DNA of 64,000 nt from Chloroflexota bacterium (GCA_024434115.1 QMIT01000001.1:1-64000); one strand, 5' to 3'; shown: positions 43,105-52,940, counted from the stretch's first letter. Notes: a model not told the origin generated them from the letters alone. Numbers and translations are program-made.

Positions 43105-43287
43105 GCCTTGTCTCCCTCTGTAATTTTTTACCTAGCGAGTTGTGGGGTTCGTCCCAACTCATTAAGGATTCAAACCTGTGTTCATTATATGCGCAGGGAA
43201 ACCAGAACTCCAACTTTGGCGATTCAAAGGGAAAGTGGGTCGGTCAAAATAAAAATCGCTATAATTGGGTTGTTGAGTTAAATTAAT

Positions 43288-43315
43288 TTCACTTTTCTCT
43301 TAAACGCTCTATAAT
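43288..43315 (+). promoter_or_regulatory. Probable promoter of the phnDCE-like operon
   Basis: TTCACT (43288-43293), a 16-base spacer, then TATAAT (43310-43315), about 50 bases before the binding-protein start codon. The surrounding 43105-43364 region holds no gene. Confidence 0.45.
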
Positions 43316-43364
43316 CTATTGTCAGCTAGAGCTTTTTTGTCAGCCCATTTGCAAGGAGCAAAAA

Positions 43365-44393
43365 ATGCGTCATCTCAGAAAAATTGTAATTCTTCTTGTT
43401 TTTGCAGTCATTGTAGTTGCAGCGGTTTTACCCAAAGCCTCTGCTCAAGGGGATTTAGGGTCGCCTGATAACCCCATTCAAGTATATTTTGTGCCCTCGG
43501 TTGAATCTTCCACGATTGTGACGGGTGGCGAGGTTATGGCGGCTGCCCTTCAGGAAGCCACAGGGTTAACCTTTGAAGTCTCAGTGCCGACTTCGTATGC
43601 TGCCACGATTGAAGCAATGTGCGCGGCCCCCGATAGCTCGATGGGTTTTATTCCAGCGGCGGGGTATGTTATCGCCAATAATCGCTGCGGTGTAGAAGTC
43701 ATGGGCGCAGCGGTGCGGCGTGGATGGCCTGTCTATTGGGCAGCCTATATCGTTCGCCGTGACAGCGGTATCCATACCTTCAAAGACCTCGAAGGCAAAT
43801 CATGGGCTTACCCGGATGCTGGCTCGACCTCCGGTTTTGTGTTCCCGTCTGTCGAGTTGTCTAAAGCGGGCATTACCCCCGGTGAGCAGGTTGAAGCAGG
43901 CGGTCATAATCAGGTCGTCTTGGCGGTCTATAACGGGGAAGCCGAGTTTGGGACAACCTTCTATAGCCCACCCGCGATGCCCAACGGTGCGTGGTCAATT
44001 GGTGACCTGCCCGAACCTTATGATTTGACGGTTGATGAATCCTATGTTGGTGAAGACGGCAACCTGTACGTAGGCGATATCCAGATTTTGGATGCCCGTA
44101 ACAACGTCCGTGAGACCGCGCCCGATGTGGTTGACCAAGTAAAAATCCTGCGTCTCAGTGCCCCCATTCCGAATGATACCCTTAGCTTTGGGCCAGATTT
44201 CCCTGAAGAACTTCGTCAGCAAATCTTTGATGCGCTGGTCGCCTTCTCCGAAACTGAAGCATGGGCCACCTCCATCGGTAGTGAAGATTTCTATGGTTGG
44301 AGCGGTATCGCCCCCATTGACGACGCGACCTATAACGTGATTCGTGACCAATTTGAAGTGCTCGGCCTGACCGAAGAAGACATCTTCAATTAG
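43365..44393 (+). CDS. phnD: Phosphate/phosphonate ABC transporter substrate-binding protein (PhnD family)
   Basis: A 342-residue exported protein with a Sec signal peptide ending near ASAQG. The PhnD fold is seen in NPIQVYFVPSVESSTIVTGG near the start, IEAMCAAPDSSMGFIPAAGYVIA (about 85-105), and DLEGKSWAYPDAGSTSGFVFPSVEL (about 142-166), where Ser-Thr-Ser residues usually bind the oxyanion. SD AAGGAG precedes the ATG. Phosphonate, phosphite or phosphate could be the ligand; no C-P lyase genes are in the window. Confidence 0.85.
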   Translation: MRHLRKIVILLVFAVIVVAAVLPKASAQGDLGSPDNPIQVYFVPSVESSTIVTGGEVMAAALQEATGLTFEVSVPTSYAATIEAMCAAPDSSMGFIPAAGYVIANNRCGVEVMGAAVRRGWPVYWAAYIVRRDSGIHTFKDLEGKSWAYPDAGSTSGFVFPSVELSKAGITPGEQVEAGGHNQVVLAVYNGEAEFGTTFYSPPAMPNGAWSIGDLPEPYDLTVDESYVGEDGNLYVGDIQILDARNNVRETAPDVVDQVKILRLSAPIPNDTLSFGPDFPEELRQQIFDALVAFSETEAWATSIGSEDFYGWSGIAPIDDATYNVIRDQFEVLGLTEEDIFN

Positions 44394-44428
44394 GCCTCGT
44401 TTCGCTCATGATTTCGTTTTGATCTATG

Positions 44429-44451
44429 GGCAGAGGGGATACCTCTGCCTT
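44429..44451 (+). promoter_or_regulatory. Intercistronic stem-loop after phnD
   Basis: GGCAGAGG (44430-44437) and CCTCTGCC (44443-44450) form a perfect 8-bp stem with a five-base loop, followed by TTGTTTTT. It stands between the binding-protein gene and the ATPase gene and may act as a partial terminator that keeps the binding protein in excess. Confidence 0.55.
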
Positions 44452-44466
44452 GTTTTTAAGGACACT

Positions 44467-45225
44467 ATGTTAATTATTGAGAACCTCACCAAAATATATG
44501 ACAACGGGTTTAAGGCCCTCGATAGAATCAATCTCGAAATTCCCGATGGGCAGTTTGTTGCAATTATCGGCCTAAGTGGATCAGGTAAATCTACGCTGCT
44601 GCGCTGTATCAATCGCCTGATTGAACCCACCGAAGGGCGTATTATCTGGAATGGGATTGACATCACCGCTGCCAGTGATGATGAAGTCCGTCAAATTCGG
44701 CGACATATCGGCATGATTTTTCAGCAGTTTAATCTGGTCAAGCGCTCCAAAGTCATCACCAATGTACTGTCGGGACGGCTGGGTTATACCAATTCCCTCT
44801 ACAGTTTCTTAAATTATTTCCCCAAGCAAGATCGTCAAGATGCGCTTGCCAATTTGGATCGGGTTGGGATTCGAGACCAAGCCAACAAACGAGCCAGCGA
44901 ACTTAGTGGCGGTCAGCAGCAGCGTGTCGGGATCGCACGGGCCTTGATGCAAGAACCGGAACTGATGTTGGCGGACGAACCGGTTGCCAGCCTTGACCCA
45001 GCGACCTCGCACAGTGTTATGAAATATTTGGAACTGCTCAACAAAGAAGATGGCATTACCGTTTTGTGCAGCCTCCATTTTTTGAGCCTTGCCCGCACCT
45101 ATGCCCATCGTGTGATTGCCCTTAAAGGGGGCGTCCTCCAATTTGATGGACTACCCACCGAGATTGATGAAAATCGTTTTAAAGAAATTTACGGCGAAGA
45201 AGCCATTGAAGTCGCCATTTCCTGA
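44467..45225 (+). CDS. phnC: Phosphonate ABC transporter ATP-binding protein (PhnC family)
   Basis: A 252-residue ATPase with Walker A GLSGSGKST, Q-loop IGMIFQQFNLVKRSKVITNVLSG (the PhnC form), signature LSGGQQQRVGIARAL and Walker B LMLADEPVASLDP. The ATG at 44467 follows AAGGA; a longer ORF to 44419 covers the upstream hairpin. It is 14 bases before the permease gene. Confidence 0.9.
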   Translation: MLIIENLTKIYDNGFKALDRINLEIPDGQFVAIIGLSGSGKSTLLRCINRLIEPTEGRIIWNGIDITAASDDEVRQIRRHIGMIFQQFNLVKRSKVITNVLSGRLGYTNSLYSFLNYFPKQDRQDALANLDRVGIRDQANKRASELSGGQQQRVGIARALMQEPELMLADEPVASLDPATSHSVMKYLELLNKEDGITVLCSLHFLSLARTYAHRVIALKGGVLQFDGLPTEIDENRFKEIYGEEAIEVAIS

Positions 45226-45239
45226 TTTGGAGGTTTATT

Positions 45240-47387
45240 GTGAATCGAACCCCTCCTTCGGCACGGGTCGCACTACGAAATTTGTTGATTGTGCTTGTTA
45301 TCACTTTAGCAGCAGGAATTTATGCTTACGGTTGGACGGTCACCGATATTGATCTGGAAAAACCCCAAGATGAACAACGCCAGACCAATGTCCAAAATGC
45401 CCTGCGTGAACTGCTTTCCCCACGTATTTTTGAACAAGACCGCAAGATCATCACCACGACCACATCGTTTTTGATGGATTGCGAAGGTGAAAGTCCGGCT
45501 ACGCCCGAATCCTCCGATGACCCCTATGTTCGCGTGACGCCAAGCTGTGGTAAGACGGGGGATGTGGTGACGGTGGAAGCCTTTAATTTTGAGAGTGGGG
45601 TGCAAGCCGCGATTCGATGGGTACCCGTCGAAGGTCAACGCCGTCCACGTGAGGTCTTGGAAACAGGCCGCGAAGAAATCATTATTGATAGTACGGGCGA
45701 TTTTAAAGGCCAAATTGAAGTGCCACGTATCAGTGGCAGCAGTGGGCAAATTCATCAAATCGAATTTTTAGCCGCTATCCCCAGTGGCCCGGTGAGATTC
45801 AGCAAAATCACTGATGAAGTGATTCGGCGCATGGCGGAGACGATTTTTATGGCCCTCGTCGCCACCTCGCTTTCTATTCCGATCTCAGCCGCCCTTAGCT
45901 TTTTTGCCGCCCATAATTTGATGCGCCCTGTCCGTGTGCCGGTGGGCAATTTAATGATGGCAATTATCGCACTGCCGATTGGTTGGTTAATCGGCGTAAA
46001 CGTTCTGGCTGTGATAGGCCGTGAAGCCATCAACTTCTTTCAAGGGGATTTAGAGGTCTCGGTTTTATCATCGCTGCCTGTTATCGGTTTGGGTACGGTG
46101 GTAGCGGCACGTTCGGTAGCCCTTCTTGAAACCCCAAGCCTCTCGCATCGCCTTCGGTCAATTGGACAGCAGCTTGTCTTTGCGTTGATCTTGGCCTTGT
46201 CGGTGGGTGTCATCGGGGGATTATCGCTGGTATTGGGTGAGGAATTGGTGGATTTTGCGGATTCCATTCGACCTGATAACAATGTCGGATTGGGGAATTG
46301 GCTGGCAACGGCGGCAGTTGATGGCATCAACGGCACCGGGAATTTGCTCAACATCATTGGCGGCCTGATTGAACTATCCATGAACTCGATTGGCGGCTTG
46401 ATCGGCGCGTTTATCCTGTCGTCCAGTGTAACCAATTTGACGAGCGGGATGCTGCGTTCTATTGCAGGCGTACCTGCCCATCTGCTCGGTGGGGTGATGG
46501 GGGCTATTAATGGGGTACTGGTGTTTGCGTTTGTGGCCGAGATTGCGAAATCGGCTGCTTTGCTAAGTTTACTCACTCCATTGGCCGCGGCGTTGTTTGC
46601 CCAACAAATTGTTGTTCTCGGTCATGCGGCGTGGCGGGCACGACAAAAGAAGGTTGTCCTTTCCCATGTTGAACGGATAGTACGCTGGTTGATTGCCCTA
46701 GCTGCCGCCGTCACAGCCTTCGTGATTACGTTTATTCAACTGCGAGTGGGGCGCACGGTCATTGACGGAACGCTGCCCTCGGTGGAAACGATTGACATCA
46801 TGGGCATTGAGATCACGCGCTATCTACTAAATGCCATGATTATCGGTGGGGTTTTGGGCAGTATTTTTGGTTTATTGGCAGGGACACGCCAGCCGTTTAG
46901 TATCGGCAGTGTTTTGTACAATGTTACTCGCAATATTTTGAATGGCCTACGTTCGATTGAACCGCTGATTATGGGGATTGTGTTTGTGATTTGGGTTGGG
47001 ATTGGCCCATTTGCCGGGGTGCTGGCTCTAATGCTGCATTCGATTGCCTCCCTCGGCAAACTCTATTCGGAGCAAATTGAGACGATTGATGAAGGCCCGA
47101 TTGAGGCACTGAAGGCAACCGGAGCAGGACACTTGCAGACGATTATTTATGCCGTCGTCCCGCAGATTGTCCCGCCGTATGTGGCCTTTACCATGTACCG
47201 CTGGGACATCAATGTGCGTATGTCCACCATTATCGGCTTTGTCGGTGGTGGTGGTATCGGTTTGCTGCTCAATCAACAAATCAACCTGCTGCGCTATCGG
47301 GATGCCGGGGTAGCGGTCTTGGCGATTGCCATTGTGGTCTCGATTTTGGACTATGCGAGTGCGACGATCCGCGAACGGATTACCTAG
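45240..47387 (+). CDS. phnE: Oversized phosphonate ABC permease (PhnE-like) with extracytoplasmic Ig-like domain
   Basis: A 715-residue permease, far longer than the usual 270 or so. After one N-terminal membrane helix comes an exported domain (about 60-185) whose VTPSCGKTGDVVTVEAFNF resembles an IPT/TIG-type Ig fold. A PhnE-like block follows (AETIFMALVATSLSIPISAALSFFA, about 200-225), then about 250 extra residues with several membrane helices, and the second PhnE block (about 520-715) with the ATPase-contacting loop DEGPIEALKATGAGHLQ near 617. The start is GTG after GGAGG. It may work as a single-chain pseudo-dimer half or hold an extra module. Confidence 0.8.
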   Translation: MNRTPPSARVALRNLLIVLVITLAAGIYAYGWTVTDIDLEKPQDEQRQTNVQNALRELLSPRIFEQDRKIITTTTSFLMDCEGESPATPESSDDPYVRVTPSCGKTGDVVTVEAFNFESGVQAAIRWVPVEGQRRPREVLETGREEIIIDSTGDFKGQIEVPRISGSSGQIHQIEFLAAIPSGPVRFSKITDEVIRRMAETIFMALVATSLSIPISAALSFFAAHNLMRPVRVPVGNLMMAIIALPIGWLIGVNVLAVIGREAINFFQGDLEVSVLSSLPVIGLGTVVAARSVALLETPSLSHRLRSIGQQLVFALILALSVGVIGGLSLVLGEELVDFADSIRPDNNVGLGNWLATAAVDGINGTGNLLNIIGGLIELSMNSIGGLIGAFILSSSVTNLTSGMLRSIAGVPAHLLGGVMGAINGVLVFAFVAEIAKSAALLSLLTPLAAALFAQQIVVLGHAAWRARQKKVVLSHVERIVRWLIALAAAVTAFVITFIQLRVGRTVIDGTLPSVETIDIMGIEITRYLLNAMIIGGVLGSIFGLLAGTRQPFSIGSVLYNVTRNILNGLRSIEPLIMGIVFVIWVGIGPFAGVLALMLHSIASLGKLYSEQIETIDEGPIEALKATGAGHLQTIIYAVVPQIVPPYVAFTMYRWDINVRMSTIIGFVGGGGIGLLLNQQINLLRYRDAGVAVLAIAIVVSILDYASATIRERIT

Positions 47388-47401
47388 CAGAAAATACGTT
47401 T

Positions 47402-47435
47402 AAGCTGGATGTGGATAGCGCCATATCCAGCTTTT
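47402..47435 (+). terminator. Terminator after the phnDCE-like operon
   Basis: AAGCTGGAT (47402-47410) pairs with ATCCAGCTT (47425-47433), followed by four T. It lies 15 bases beyond the permease stop. Confidence 0.75.
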
Positions 47436-47535
47436 CTGGTTGTTGGTGTCAGGGTAGACATTTCAAAAAATAGCTTGCTGAGTCAAATATCAAATCTCAT
47501 CAATCCACACACGCACGATGGTCAATACCTATCAT

Positions 47536-47592
47536 GAGGTTATTTCCATTTTGGGAATTTGATTCACACCACACCTCTTGCGAAATAACCTC
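47536..47592. repeat. Inverted repeat with 35-base spacer
   Basis: GAGGTTATTTC (47536-47546) and GAAATAACCTC (47582-47592) are perfect 11-bp inverted copies in the gap between the permease operon and the response regulator. No T-run or target duplication is seen. It may be a weak terminator for the convergent regulator gene or a small relic element. Confidence 0.4.
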
Positions 47593-47658
47593 CCCTTGCC
47601 AATCCTTTTTCACATAAGGCGTAATATAGATTTCAGATCGCGCTTTCTTAAGTCAATG

Positions 47659-48303
47659 TCATTCTTCGACAATGCGGTGCTCAACTGCAAGGGCCACTGC
47701 TTGGGTGCGGCTGGCGGTTCCCAATTTACTTAAAATGCTGCTCACATGGTTTTTTACCGTTGAACTGCTAATAATAAGCTGTTCGGCAATTTCCCGATTA
47801 TTCATACCTTTGATCATTAGTCGGAGTACCTCGACTTCCCGTTCGGTTAGATCATAGCCGAGGGCGGGTGGGCGAGTGGTTGCACGGATTAGGACTTGGG
47901 CTGCTTCTGATGCCAAGGTAGATTGCCCTGTGTGTGCTTTGCGAATAGCGCTCGCCAGTTCGTTGCCTGTAATGTTCTTCATCAAATAGCCAATGGCACC
48001 GGCTTTCAACGCGAGTTCTACATTCTCATCCGTGCTATAGCTGGTCAGAATAAGCACCTGTGTTTGCGGGCGAGTCTCACGAAGGCGTTCTGTCGCTTGT
48101 ACACCATCCAAATGCGGCATGAGGATGTCCATCAAGACAACGTCCACTGGCTGTTGTTGACAAAGATCAATTGCCATTTGTCCATCGCTGGCCTCACCTA
48201 CAACCTTTAAATCATCAAAACTTTCCAGAAGGACTCGCAGACCTTTTCTCACCATGTCATGGTCATCAACAATTACTACTTTGATTGGTTCTAGGTCGCT
48301 CAT
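47659..48303 (-). CDS. NarL/FixJ family response regulator
   Basis: A 214-residue regulator. The receiver has the acidic pair in VVIVDDHDMVRKG, the phosphorylation Asp in VDVVLMDILMPHLDG (near residue 57), Thr/Ser in ILTSYS and Lys in GYLMKN. The C-terminal LuxR helix-turn-helix reads LTEREVEVLRLMIKGMNNREIAEQLIISSSTVKNHVSSIL. The kinase gene that should precede it is decayed (48334-48545), so it is now an orphan. The ABC-kinase fusion at 3135-5684 lacks a partner, but nothing links the two. Confidence 0.92.
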   Translation of the reverse strand: MSDLEPIKVVIVDDHDMVRKGLRVLLESFDDLKVVGEASDGQMAIDLCQQQPVDVVLMDILMPHLDGVQATERLRETRPQTQVLILTSYSTDENVELALKAGAIGYLMKNITGNELASAIRKAHTGQSTLASEAAQVLIRATTRPPALGYDLTEREVEVLRLMIKGMNNREIAEQLIISSSTVKNHVSSILSKLGTASRTQAVALAVEHRIVEE

Positions 48304-48333
48304 TGGTTGACCTCTCCGTTAGTTACTTTTTTG

Positions 48334-48545
48334 CTAAATGGCTTTCATTTGGGTGCCCTCGCCGATTGAACCCCAAAGTTGCAGCGAGGTGTTCAATTTT
48401 TTCTGCTCCCTCACGGATAATACTCAATCCCAAACAAGTTGGCGAGAATTTATTCAACCCTTTTTGTAACACGGAGGATTTCTTTAGAGGGGCAATAGAG
48501 GGCAATTTGCATATTAGGCTCACCAAAAGGGTGTATGCCTTTGAA
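48334..48545 (-). pseudogene. NarX-type histidine kinase remnant
   Basis: Decayed pieces of a kinase ATPase domain are readable in shifting frames on the minus strand. MQIALYCPSKEILR (48471-48512) resembles the QIALYRIAQEAL motif. CLGLSIIREGAEKI (about 48395-48436) is the GLGLSIMRERAEKI motif. After a further one-base shift at an A-run, NTSLQLWGSIGEGTQMKAI ends at a stop at 48334, matching the end of such domains (SxxGxGTxV). The N-terminal sensor and dimerisation parts are missing. It directly precedes the response regulator gene, as its partner kinase should. Confidence 0.65.
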
Positions 48546-48570
48546 AGCGCCAGACGATAATCTGGGTCAA

Positions 48571-48926
48571 TTCCAAAATAATATCTAACAAACATTGCGG
48601 TTTTAGTATGTCAGAATCTCACTCTTTCCCCTAGACTTTCAAAAGTTAGAATCCCATAAAATCTCTTATACCCGCCACAATACCAAGATATTTCTAATGT
48701 TGACCTGCTAAGATAATGGCAGTCGAGGTAAACGGGTGCTGTCCAGTAAAATTATCCATTTCCAAACCTGCCCCTTTCCTACTCAATAAAGCACTCTGAG
48801 CAGATTTGCAGTAAATGAACCAGCCGTGTATCTTGAGGGTGGTACTTAAAAAGTTGGGCACTTTTTTCATCGGGAACACGTCCATTTCTTAGTTAATATT
48901 GTCATGTAGTAAGGGAATATAGCCCC
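48571..48926. other. Intergenic region upstream of clpC
   Basis: About 355 bases without a supported gene. A 63-codon ORF on the minus strand (48694-48885) has no recognisable features. I see no CIRCE or CtsR-like repeat. AAGGGA (48911-48916) is the likely ribosome binding site of clpC. Confidence 0.4.
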
Positions 48927-51422
48927 ATGATGCGATTTGACCGATTCACTGAACGCGCTCAGGATGCGGCGGCTCGTGCCTATGAAATCCTGCAACGCTA
49001 CGGGCATAATCAGGTGGATACTGAACATATCCTACTGGCCCTCCTAGAGCAGCCCGAAGGCGTCATTCCCGCCATGCTCGAAAAAATGTCTATTGAGGTC
49101 GAACCTCTTCGCTATAAACTAGATGAAGTCTTGAAACAAACGCCGCGCTCCGGTATTTATGGAGGTGGCACAGGACAGGTTTTCATCACGCCCCGTGTAA
49201 AGCGGATTATTGACCTCGCCAATGAAGAAGCCAATCGTCTGCGCGACGAATACATCTCAACGGAACACATTTTCCTTGCCATCCTTACTGAACGCCGGAC
49301 ACCCGTTGCTCGGATTTTGGGTGATGCAGGCGTCACCAAAGAAAAAGTGGTGGATGTCATCAAGGATATGCGTGGTGGTCAGCGTGTCACCGATCCACAG
49401 GCCGAAAATCGTTATGGCACCCTTGAAAAATTCTCTCGTGATCTCACCCAACTGGCCCGCGAAGGCAAACTTGACCCGGTGATTGGGCGCGATGATGAAA
49501 TTTTGCGCATGATTCAAATCCTCTGCCGTCGCACCAAAAATAATCCCGTCCTGATTGGAGAAGCCGGGGTTGGTAAAACCGCGATTGTAGAAGGATTGGC
49601 CCAGCAAATCGTGCATAACGATGTGCCAGAACTGCTCCTCAACCGCCGTGTTATTTCGCTTGACCTAGGTGCAATGGTGGCAGGCAGCCGTTTTCGCGGT
49701 GAGTTTGAAGAACGCCTAAAGGCCGCGATGGATGAAGTTCAGCGCAGCGAAGGTGAGATTATTCTGTTCATTGACGAACTGCATCAGGTGGTTGGGGCAG
49801 GGGCGGCAACAGGTTCTCTCGACGCCAGCAACATGATGAAACCGGCCCTCGCACGCGGCGAACTAAACTGCATTGGTGCAACCACATTGGATGAATATCG
49901 CCAGCACATCGAACGCGATTCGGCGCTGGATCGTCGTTTTGCCCCTGTGTTTGTGGATGAACCAAGCGCTGAAGAGACGGTTCAAATGCTGCACGGCCTA
50001 CGGGATCGGTATGAGGCCCATCATAAGGTCACATTTACCGATGCAGCTTTGGCCGCCGCCGTCAAATTGAGCCATCGTTATGTTACAGATCGGCGTCTAC
50101 CGGATAAGGCGATTGACCTAATGGACGAAGCGGCTTCTCGCCTACGGGTGGCGCTCTATTCGATGCCAACCGAACTCAAAGAAGCCAAAAAAGAGATTGA
50201 TCGCCTGAATATTCAGATGGAACAATCGGCCCTTGCCCAAGATTATGAGCAGGCGGCCAATCTGAAAATGCAGGTGGCACGGATGCAGGAAGAGTATGAC
50301 GTCGCCCTTGAGGTTTGGCAGCAGGATAACACCCTTGACGAAGTGGTGGACGAAAAGGATATTGCCGCTGTGCTGTCGCAGTGGACGGGTATCCCAGTCT
50401 ATGAGATGCTCGAAACCGAAGCCGATAAGCTCCTGCGGATGGAAGAAGTCTTGCACAATCGCATTGTGGGCCAAGATGCTGCCGTTGCTGCGGTATCGGA
50501 TGCGATTCGGCGTGCGCGTTCTGGTCTCAAAGACCCCCGCCGCCCCATTGGTTCCTTTATCTTTTTGGGCAGTAGTGGTGTCGGCAAAACGGAATTGGCA
50601 AAGGCACTGGCGGAGTTCATGTTTGATGACGAGGAAGCCCTTGTCCGCATTGACATGAGCGAGTATCGAGAACAGCATACCGTCAGTCGTCTATTTGGTG
50701 CGCCACCCGGTTATGTGGGGTATGAAGAAGGGGGTCAATTGACCGAAGCCGTCCGCCGCCGCCCCTACAGTGTGGTGCTGTTCGACGAAATCGAAAAAGG
50801 CCACCCGGATGTGTGGAATGCCCTGCTGCAAATCTTGGATGATGGTCGCCTCACCGATGGGCAAGGTCGCACAGTAGACTTCCGCAACACGGTCATTATC
50901 ATGACCAGTAATCTTGGTACGGAGTTTGCCAAACGGGGTGGGGCGCTTGGTTTTGTGCCCACCCGCGACGAAGAGGCGATTGCCGACCACAAGCGCATTG
51001 AAAAGGCTATCCGCGATACCTTCCGGCCTGAATTTATTAACCGGATTGACGAAATCATCATTTTCAATCCGCTGTCACAGGAACAGGTCGCCCAAATTGT
51101 GGACTTGCAAATGCAGCAAATCGCCGAGCGGCTGGGTGAACAAGGGGTCGTCGTGGAATTGACCCAAGCTGCCCGTCTATGGCTGGCAGCCGAGGGGTTC
51201 GACCCGCAATACGGGGCACGTCCGCTGCGCCGCGCTTTACAGCATTACGTCGAAAGTCCCTTGAGTGTCAAACTGCTAAAGGGTGCGTTCAAGCGTGGCG
51301 ATATTGTGGAGGTGGATTCTGATGGGGAGCAGATCATCTTTGTCAAACGGGATGAAGGCAATTACCTCGTTAAGACTGATGCGGATAATCCTGCTGACGC
51401 GGGGGTAGATTCCGCTAACTAA
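48927..51422 (+). CDS. clpC: ATP-dependent Clp protease ATP-binding subunit ClpC
   Basis: An 831-residue AAA+ unfoldase that feeds substrates to ClpP. Two N-terminal repeats start [22 protein letters not shown] and [13 protein letters not shown]. The first AAA module has Walker [10 protein letters not shown] (near residue 212) and Walker [12 protein letters not shown] short UVR-like middle region ([14 protein letters not shown]) follows. The second AAA module has GSSGVGKTE and [14 protein letters not shown]. It lies alone between terminators, with clpP not in the window. Confidence 0.93.
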   Translation: MMRFDRFTERAQDAAARAYEILQRYGHNQVDTEHILLALLEQPEGVIPAMLEKMSIEVEPLRYKLDEVLKQTPRSGIYGGGTGQVFITPRVKRIIDLANEEANRLRDEYISTEHIFLAILTERRTPVARILGDAGVTKEKVVDVIKDMRGGQRVTDPQAENRYGTLEKFSRDLTQLAREGKLDPVIGRDDEILRMIQILCRRTKNNPVLIGEAGVGKTAIVEGLAQQIVHNDVPELLLNRRVISLDLGAMVAGSRFRGEFEERLKAAMDEVQRSEGEIILFIDELHQVVGAGAATGSLDASNMMKPALARGELNCIGATTLDEYRQHIERDSALDRRFAPVFVDEPSAEETVQMLHGLRDRYEAHHKVTFTDAALAAAVKLSHRYVTDRRLPDKAIDLMDEAASRLRVALYSMPTELKEAKKEIDRLNIQMEQSALAQDYEQAANLKMQVARMQEEYDVALEVWQQDNTLDEVVDEKDIAAVLSQWTGIPVYEMLETEADKLLRMEEVLHNRIVGQDAAVAAVSDAIRRARSGLKDPRRPIGSFIFLGSSGVGKTELAKALAEFMFDDEEALVRIDMSEYREQHTVSRLFGAPPGYVGYEEGGQLTEAVRRRPYSVVLFDEIEKGHPDVWNALLQILDDGRLTDGQGRTVDFRNTVIIMTSNLGTEFAKRGGALGFVPTRDEEAIADHKRIEKAIRDTFRPEFINRIDEIIIFNPLSQEQVAQIVDLQMQQIAERLGEQGVVVELTQAARLWLAAEGFDPQYGARPLRRALQHYVESPLSVKLLKGAFKRGDIVEVDSDGEQIIFVKRDEGNYLVKTDADNPADAGVDSAN

Positions 51423-51447
51423 GCAGTATATCGAAATTTAGCCAATG

Positions 51448-51470
51448 AGACCGGATTGCCCGGTCTTTTT
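51448..51470 (+). terminator. Terminator after clpC
   Basis: AGACCGG (51448-51454), loop ATTGC, CCGGTCT (51460-51466), then T to 51470. Confidence 0.85.
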
Positions 51471-51607
51471 GTTTCTTTGTCAGATTTCCTGAATACTGAA
51501 ATTTACGGGAATGGAATAAAATATGAGGGTAAGATTAAAATTTGCGGTATCGTCATGAACCATGAAATGACCGCGCATATTTGCGGATTGTAAGGAATAG
51601 ATTATTC

Positions 51608-51889
51608 ATGCCATCATCCAATCCCTCTCAACCTAAACAAAAAATTCAGTCGCTGGTAGACTGTCTTCGCCATACCGCCGATCAAGAAGCTGACTGCGCA
51701 GAGTTTGACCGTAAAGTGGAGTGCCTTGCGGAGTTATTGGCATCGCTCAACGTCGCGGATGTGCCACCGGACGCCATTCCCCCTGAAATTCAAGCCCATC
51801 TGGTGCAAAGCTCGGACTGCCGCGAAGAATTCGAAGCCCTCATTTCCATCCTGAAAGCCGAACAACGCGGCGAATTGACGGATGAGTAA
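51608..51889 (+). CDS. Small Cys/His protein, zf-HC2-like
   Basis: A 93-residue soluble protein. DCAEFDRKVECLAELLASL near the middle and EIQAHLVQSSDCREEFEALI near the end follow the pattern of zinc-finger anti-sigma-like proteins (CxxF...C...HLxxCxxC), but the first Cys of the last pair is Ser. Zinc binding is therefore uncertain. It lies 57 bases before trxB, so a role in thiol or redox control is conceivable but not shown. Confidence 0.6.
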   Translation: MPSSNPSQPKQKIQSLVDCLRHTADQEADCAEFDRKVECLAELLASLNVADVPPDAIPPEIQAHLVQSSDCREEFEALISILKAEQRGELTDE

Positions 51890-51946
51890 GAAAACCACGC
51901 TAGGCCGTGTCGAAATTTAAGATCATCCAACTCTTGAGGTAAAAAC

Positions 51947-52906
51947 ATGCAACACGAAAAAGTGATTATCATCGGCTCTGGCCCTGCCGGGTTAACAGCC
52001 GCACTCTATACCGCACGGGCAAATCTGAACCCGCTAGTGTTTATTGGGCATCAATTTGGGGGGCAGGCCGCGCTTACCCATGAAATTGAAAATTACCCCG
52101 GCTTCGTCGAAGCGATTTCTGGCGCGGAACTGACGGAACGGATGCGCGAACAGGCCGAACGTTTTGGCGCACGTTATGAGTATGCCTCTATCGTCGAAGT
52201 GGATTTCCAAAATGGCCGTCCCTTCCGCCTCAAGGATGACAATGGTAACGAATATCTAGCAGAGACTGTAATTGTCACTTCTGGGGCCGACCCGCGTAAA
52301 TTGGGCGTGCCGGGTGAAAAAGAATATACGGGCAAGGGCGTCAGTTACTGCGGCACATGCGATGGTTTCTTCTTCCGAGGGAAACACATCGTTGTGGTTG
52401 GTGGCGGGGATAGCGCGATTGAGGAAGGCATTTTCTTGACCCGTTTCGCTTCCAAAGTGGACGTGGTGCATCGTCGGGACAGCCTACGCGCTGGCAAGCT
52501 GCTGCAAGACCGGGCGTTCCGCAACGAGAAGATGAATTTCATCTGGAATACGGTGGTGGAGGAAGTGGTTGGTAATGGCAAGGTAGATCATGTTCGGCTA
52601 CGGAATGTTGAGACAAATGAGGTCTATGATTACCCGGCAGAAGGGGTGTTTATTTTCATCGGGCATGACCCCAACAGCAGTGTTTATGCGGGGCAGGTCG
52701 AGATGGAAGATGGCTATATCATCACGGATAAACACATGATGACCAGTGTGCCGGGGGTGTTTGCGGCGGGGGAGATCCAAGACCCGATATATCGCCAAGT
52801 GGCGACTTCGGTGGGGCAGGGCACGGCGGCGGCGATGTCGCTGGAACGGTGGCTGTCACATCAGGAGGCTCTTGAAGAAGCCGAAAAAGCCGAGGCATCG
52901 GCGTAG
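51947..52906 (+). CDS. trxB: Thioredoxin reductase
   Basis: A 319-residue flavoenzyme that reduces thioredoxin with NADPH. FAD-binding GSGPAGLTAALYTARA is at residue 11, the redox-active CGTC is in SYCGTCDGFFFRG (near 140), NADPH-binding GGGDSAIEEG lies near 158, and the closing VFAAGEIQDPIYRQVATSVGQGTAAA is near 275. ATG 51947 follows TTGAGG. A terminator follows. Confidence 0.93.
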   Translation: MQHEKVIIIGSGPAGLTAALYTARANLNPLVFIGHQFGGQAALTHEIENYPGFVEAISGAELTERMREQAERFGARYEYASIVEVDFQNGRPFRLKDDNGNEYLAETVIVTSGADPRKLGVPGEKEYTGKGVSYCGTCDGFFFRGKHIVVVGGGDSAIEEGIFLTRFASKVDVVHRRDSLRAGKLLQDRAFRNEKMNFIWNTVVEEVVGNGKVDHVRLRNVETNEVYDYPAEGVFIFIGHDPNSSVYAGQVEMEDGYIITDKHMMTSVPGVFAAGEIQDPIYRQVATSVGQGTAAAMSLERWLSHQEALEEAEKAEASA

Positions 52907-52940
52907 AAGTCAATAACTCAACATAAGTTCGTGTAAAAAG

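Noticed and set aside
46040-46576. 178-codon minus-strand ORF inside the permease gene
   Set aside because: It is an antisense shadow of the strongly coding permease frame, rich in Ser, Pro and Thr without motifs.
45240-47387. Permease ORF as two genes merged by an error
   Set aside because: The frame is continuous, both PhnE blocks are in the same frame and no internal start with a ribosome binding site was seen at the second block.
48694-48885. 63-codon minus-strand ORF upstream of clpC
   Set aside because: No recognisable motif, no ribosome binding site and composition like non-coding DNA.
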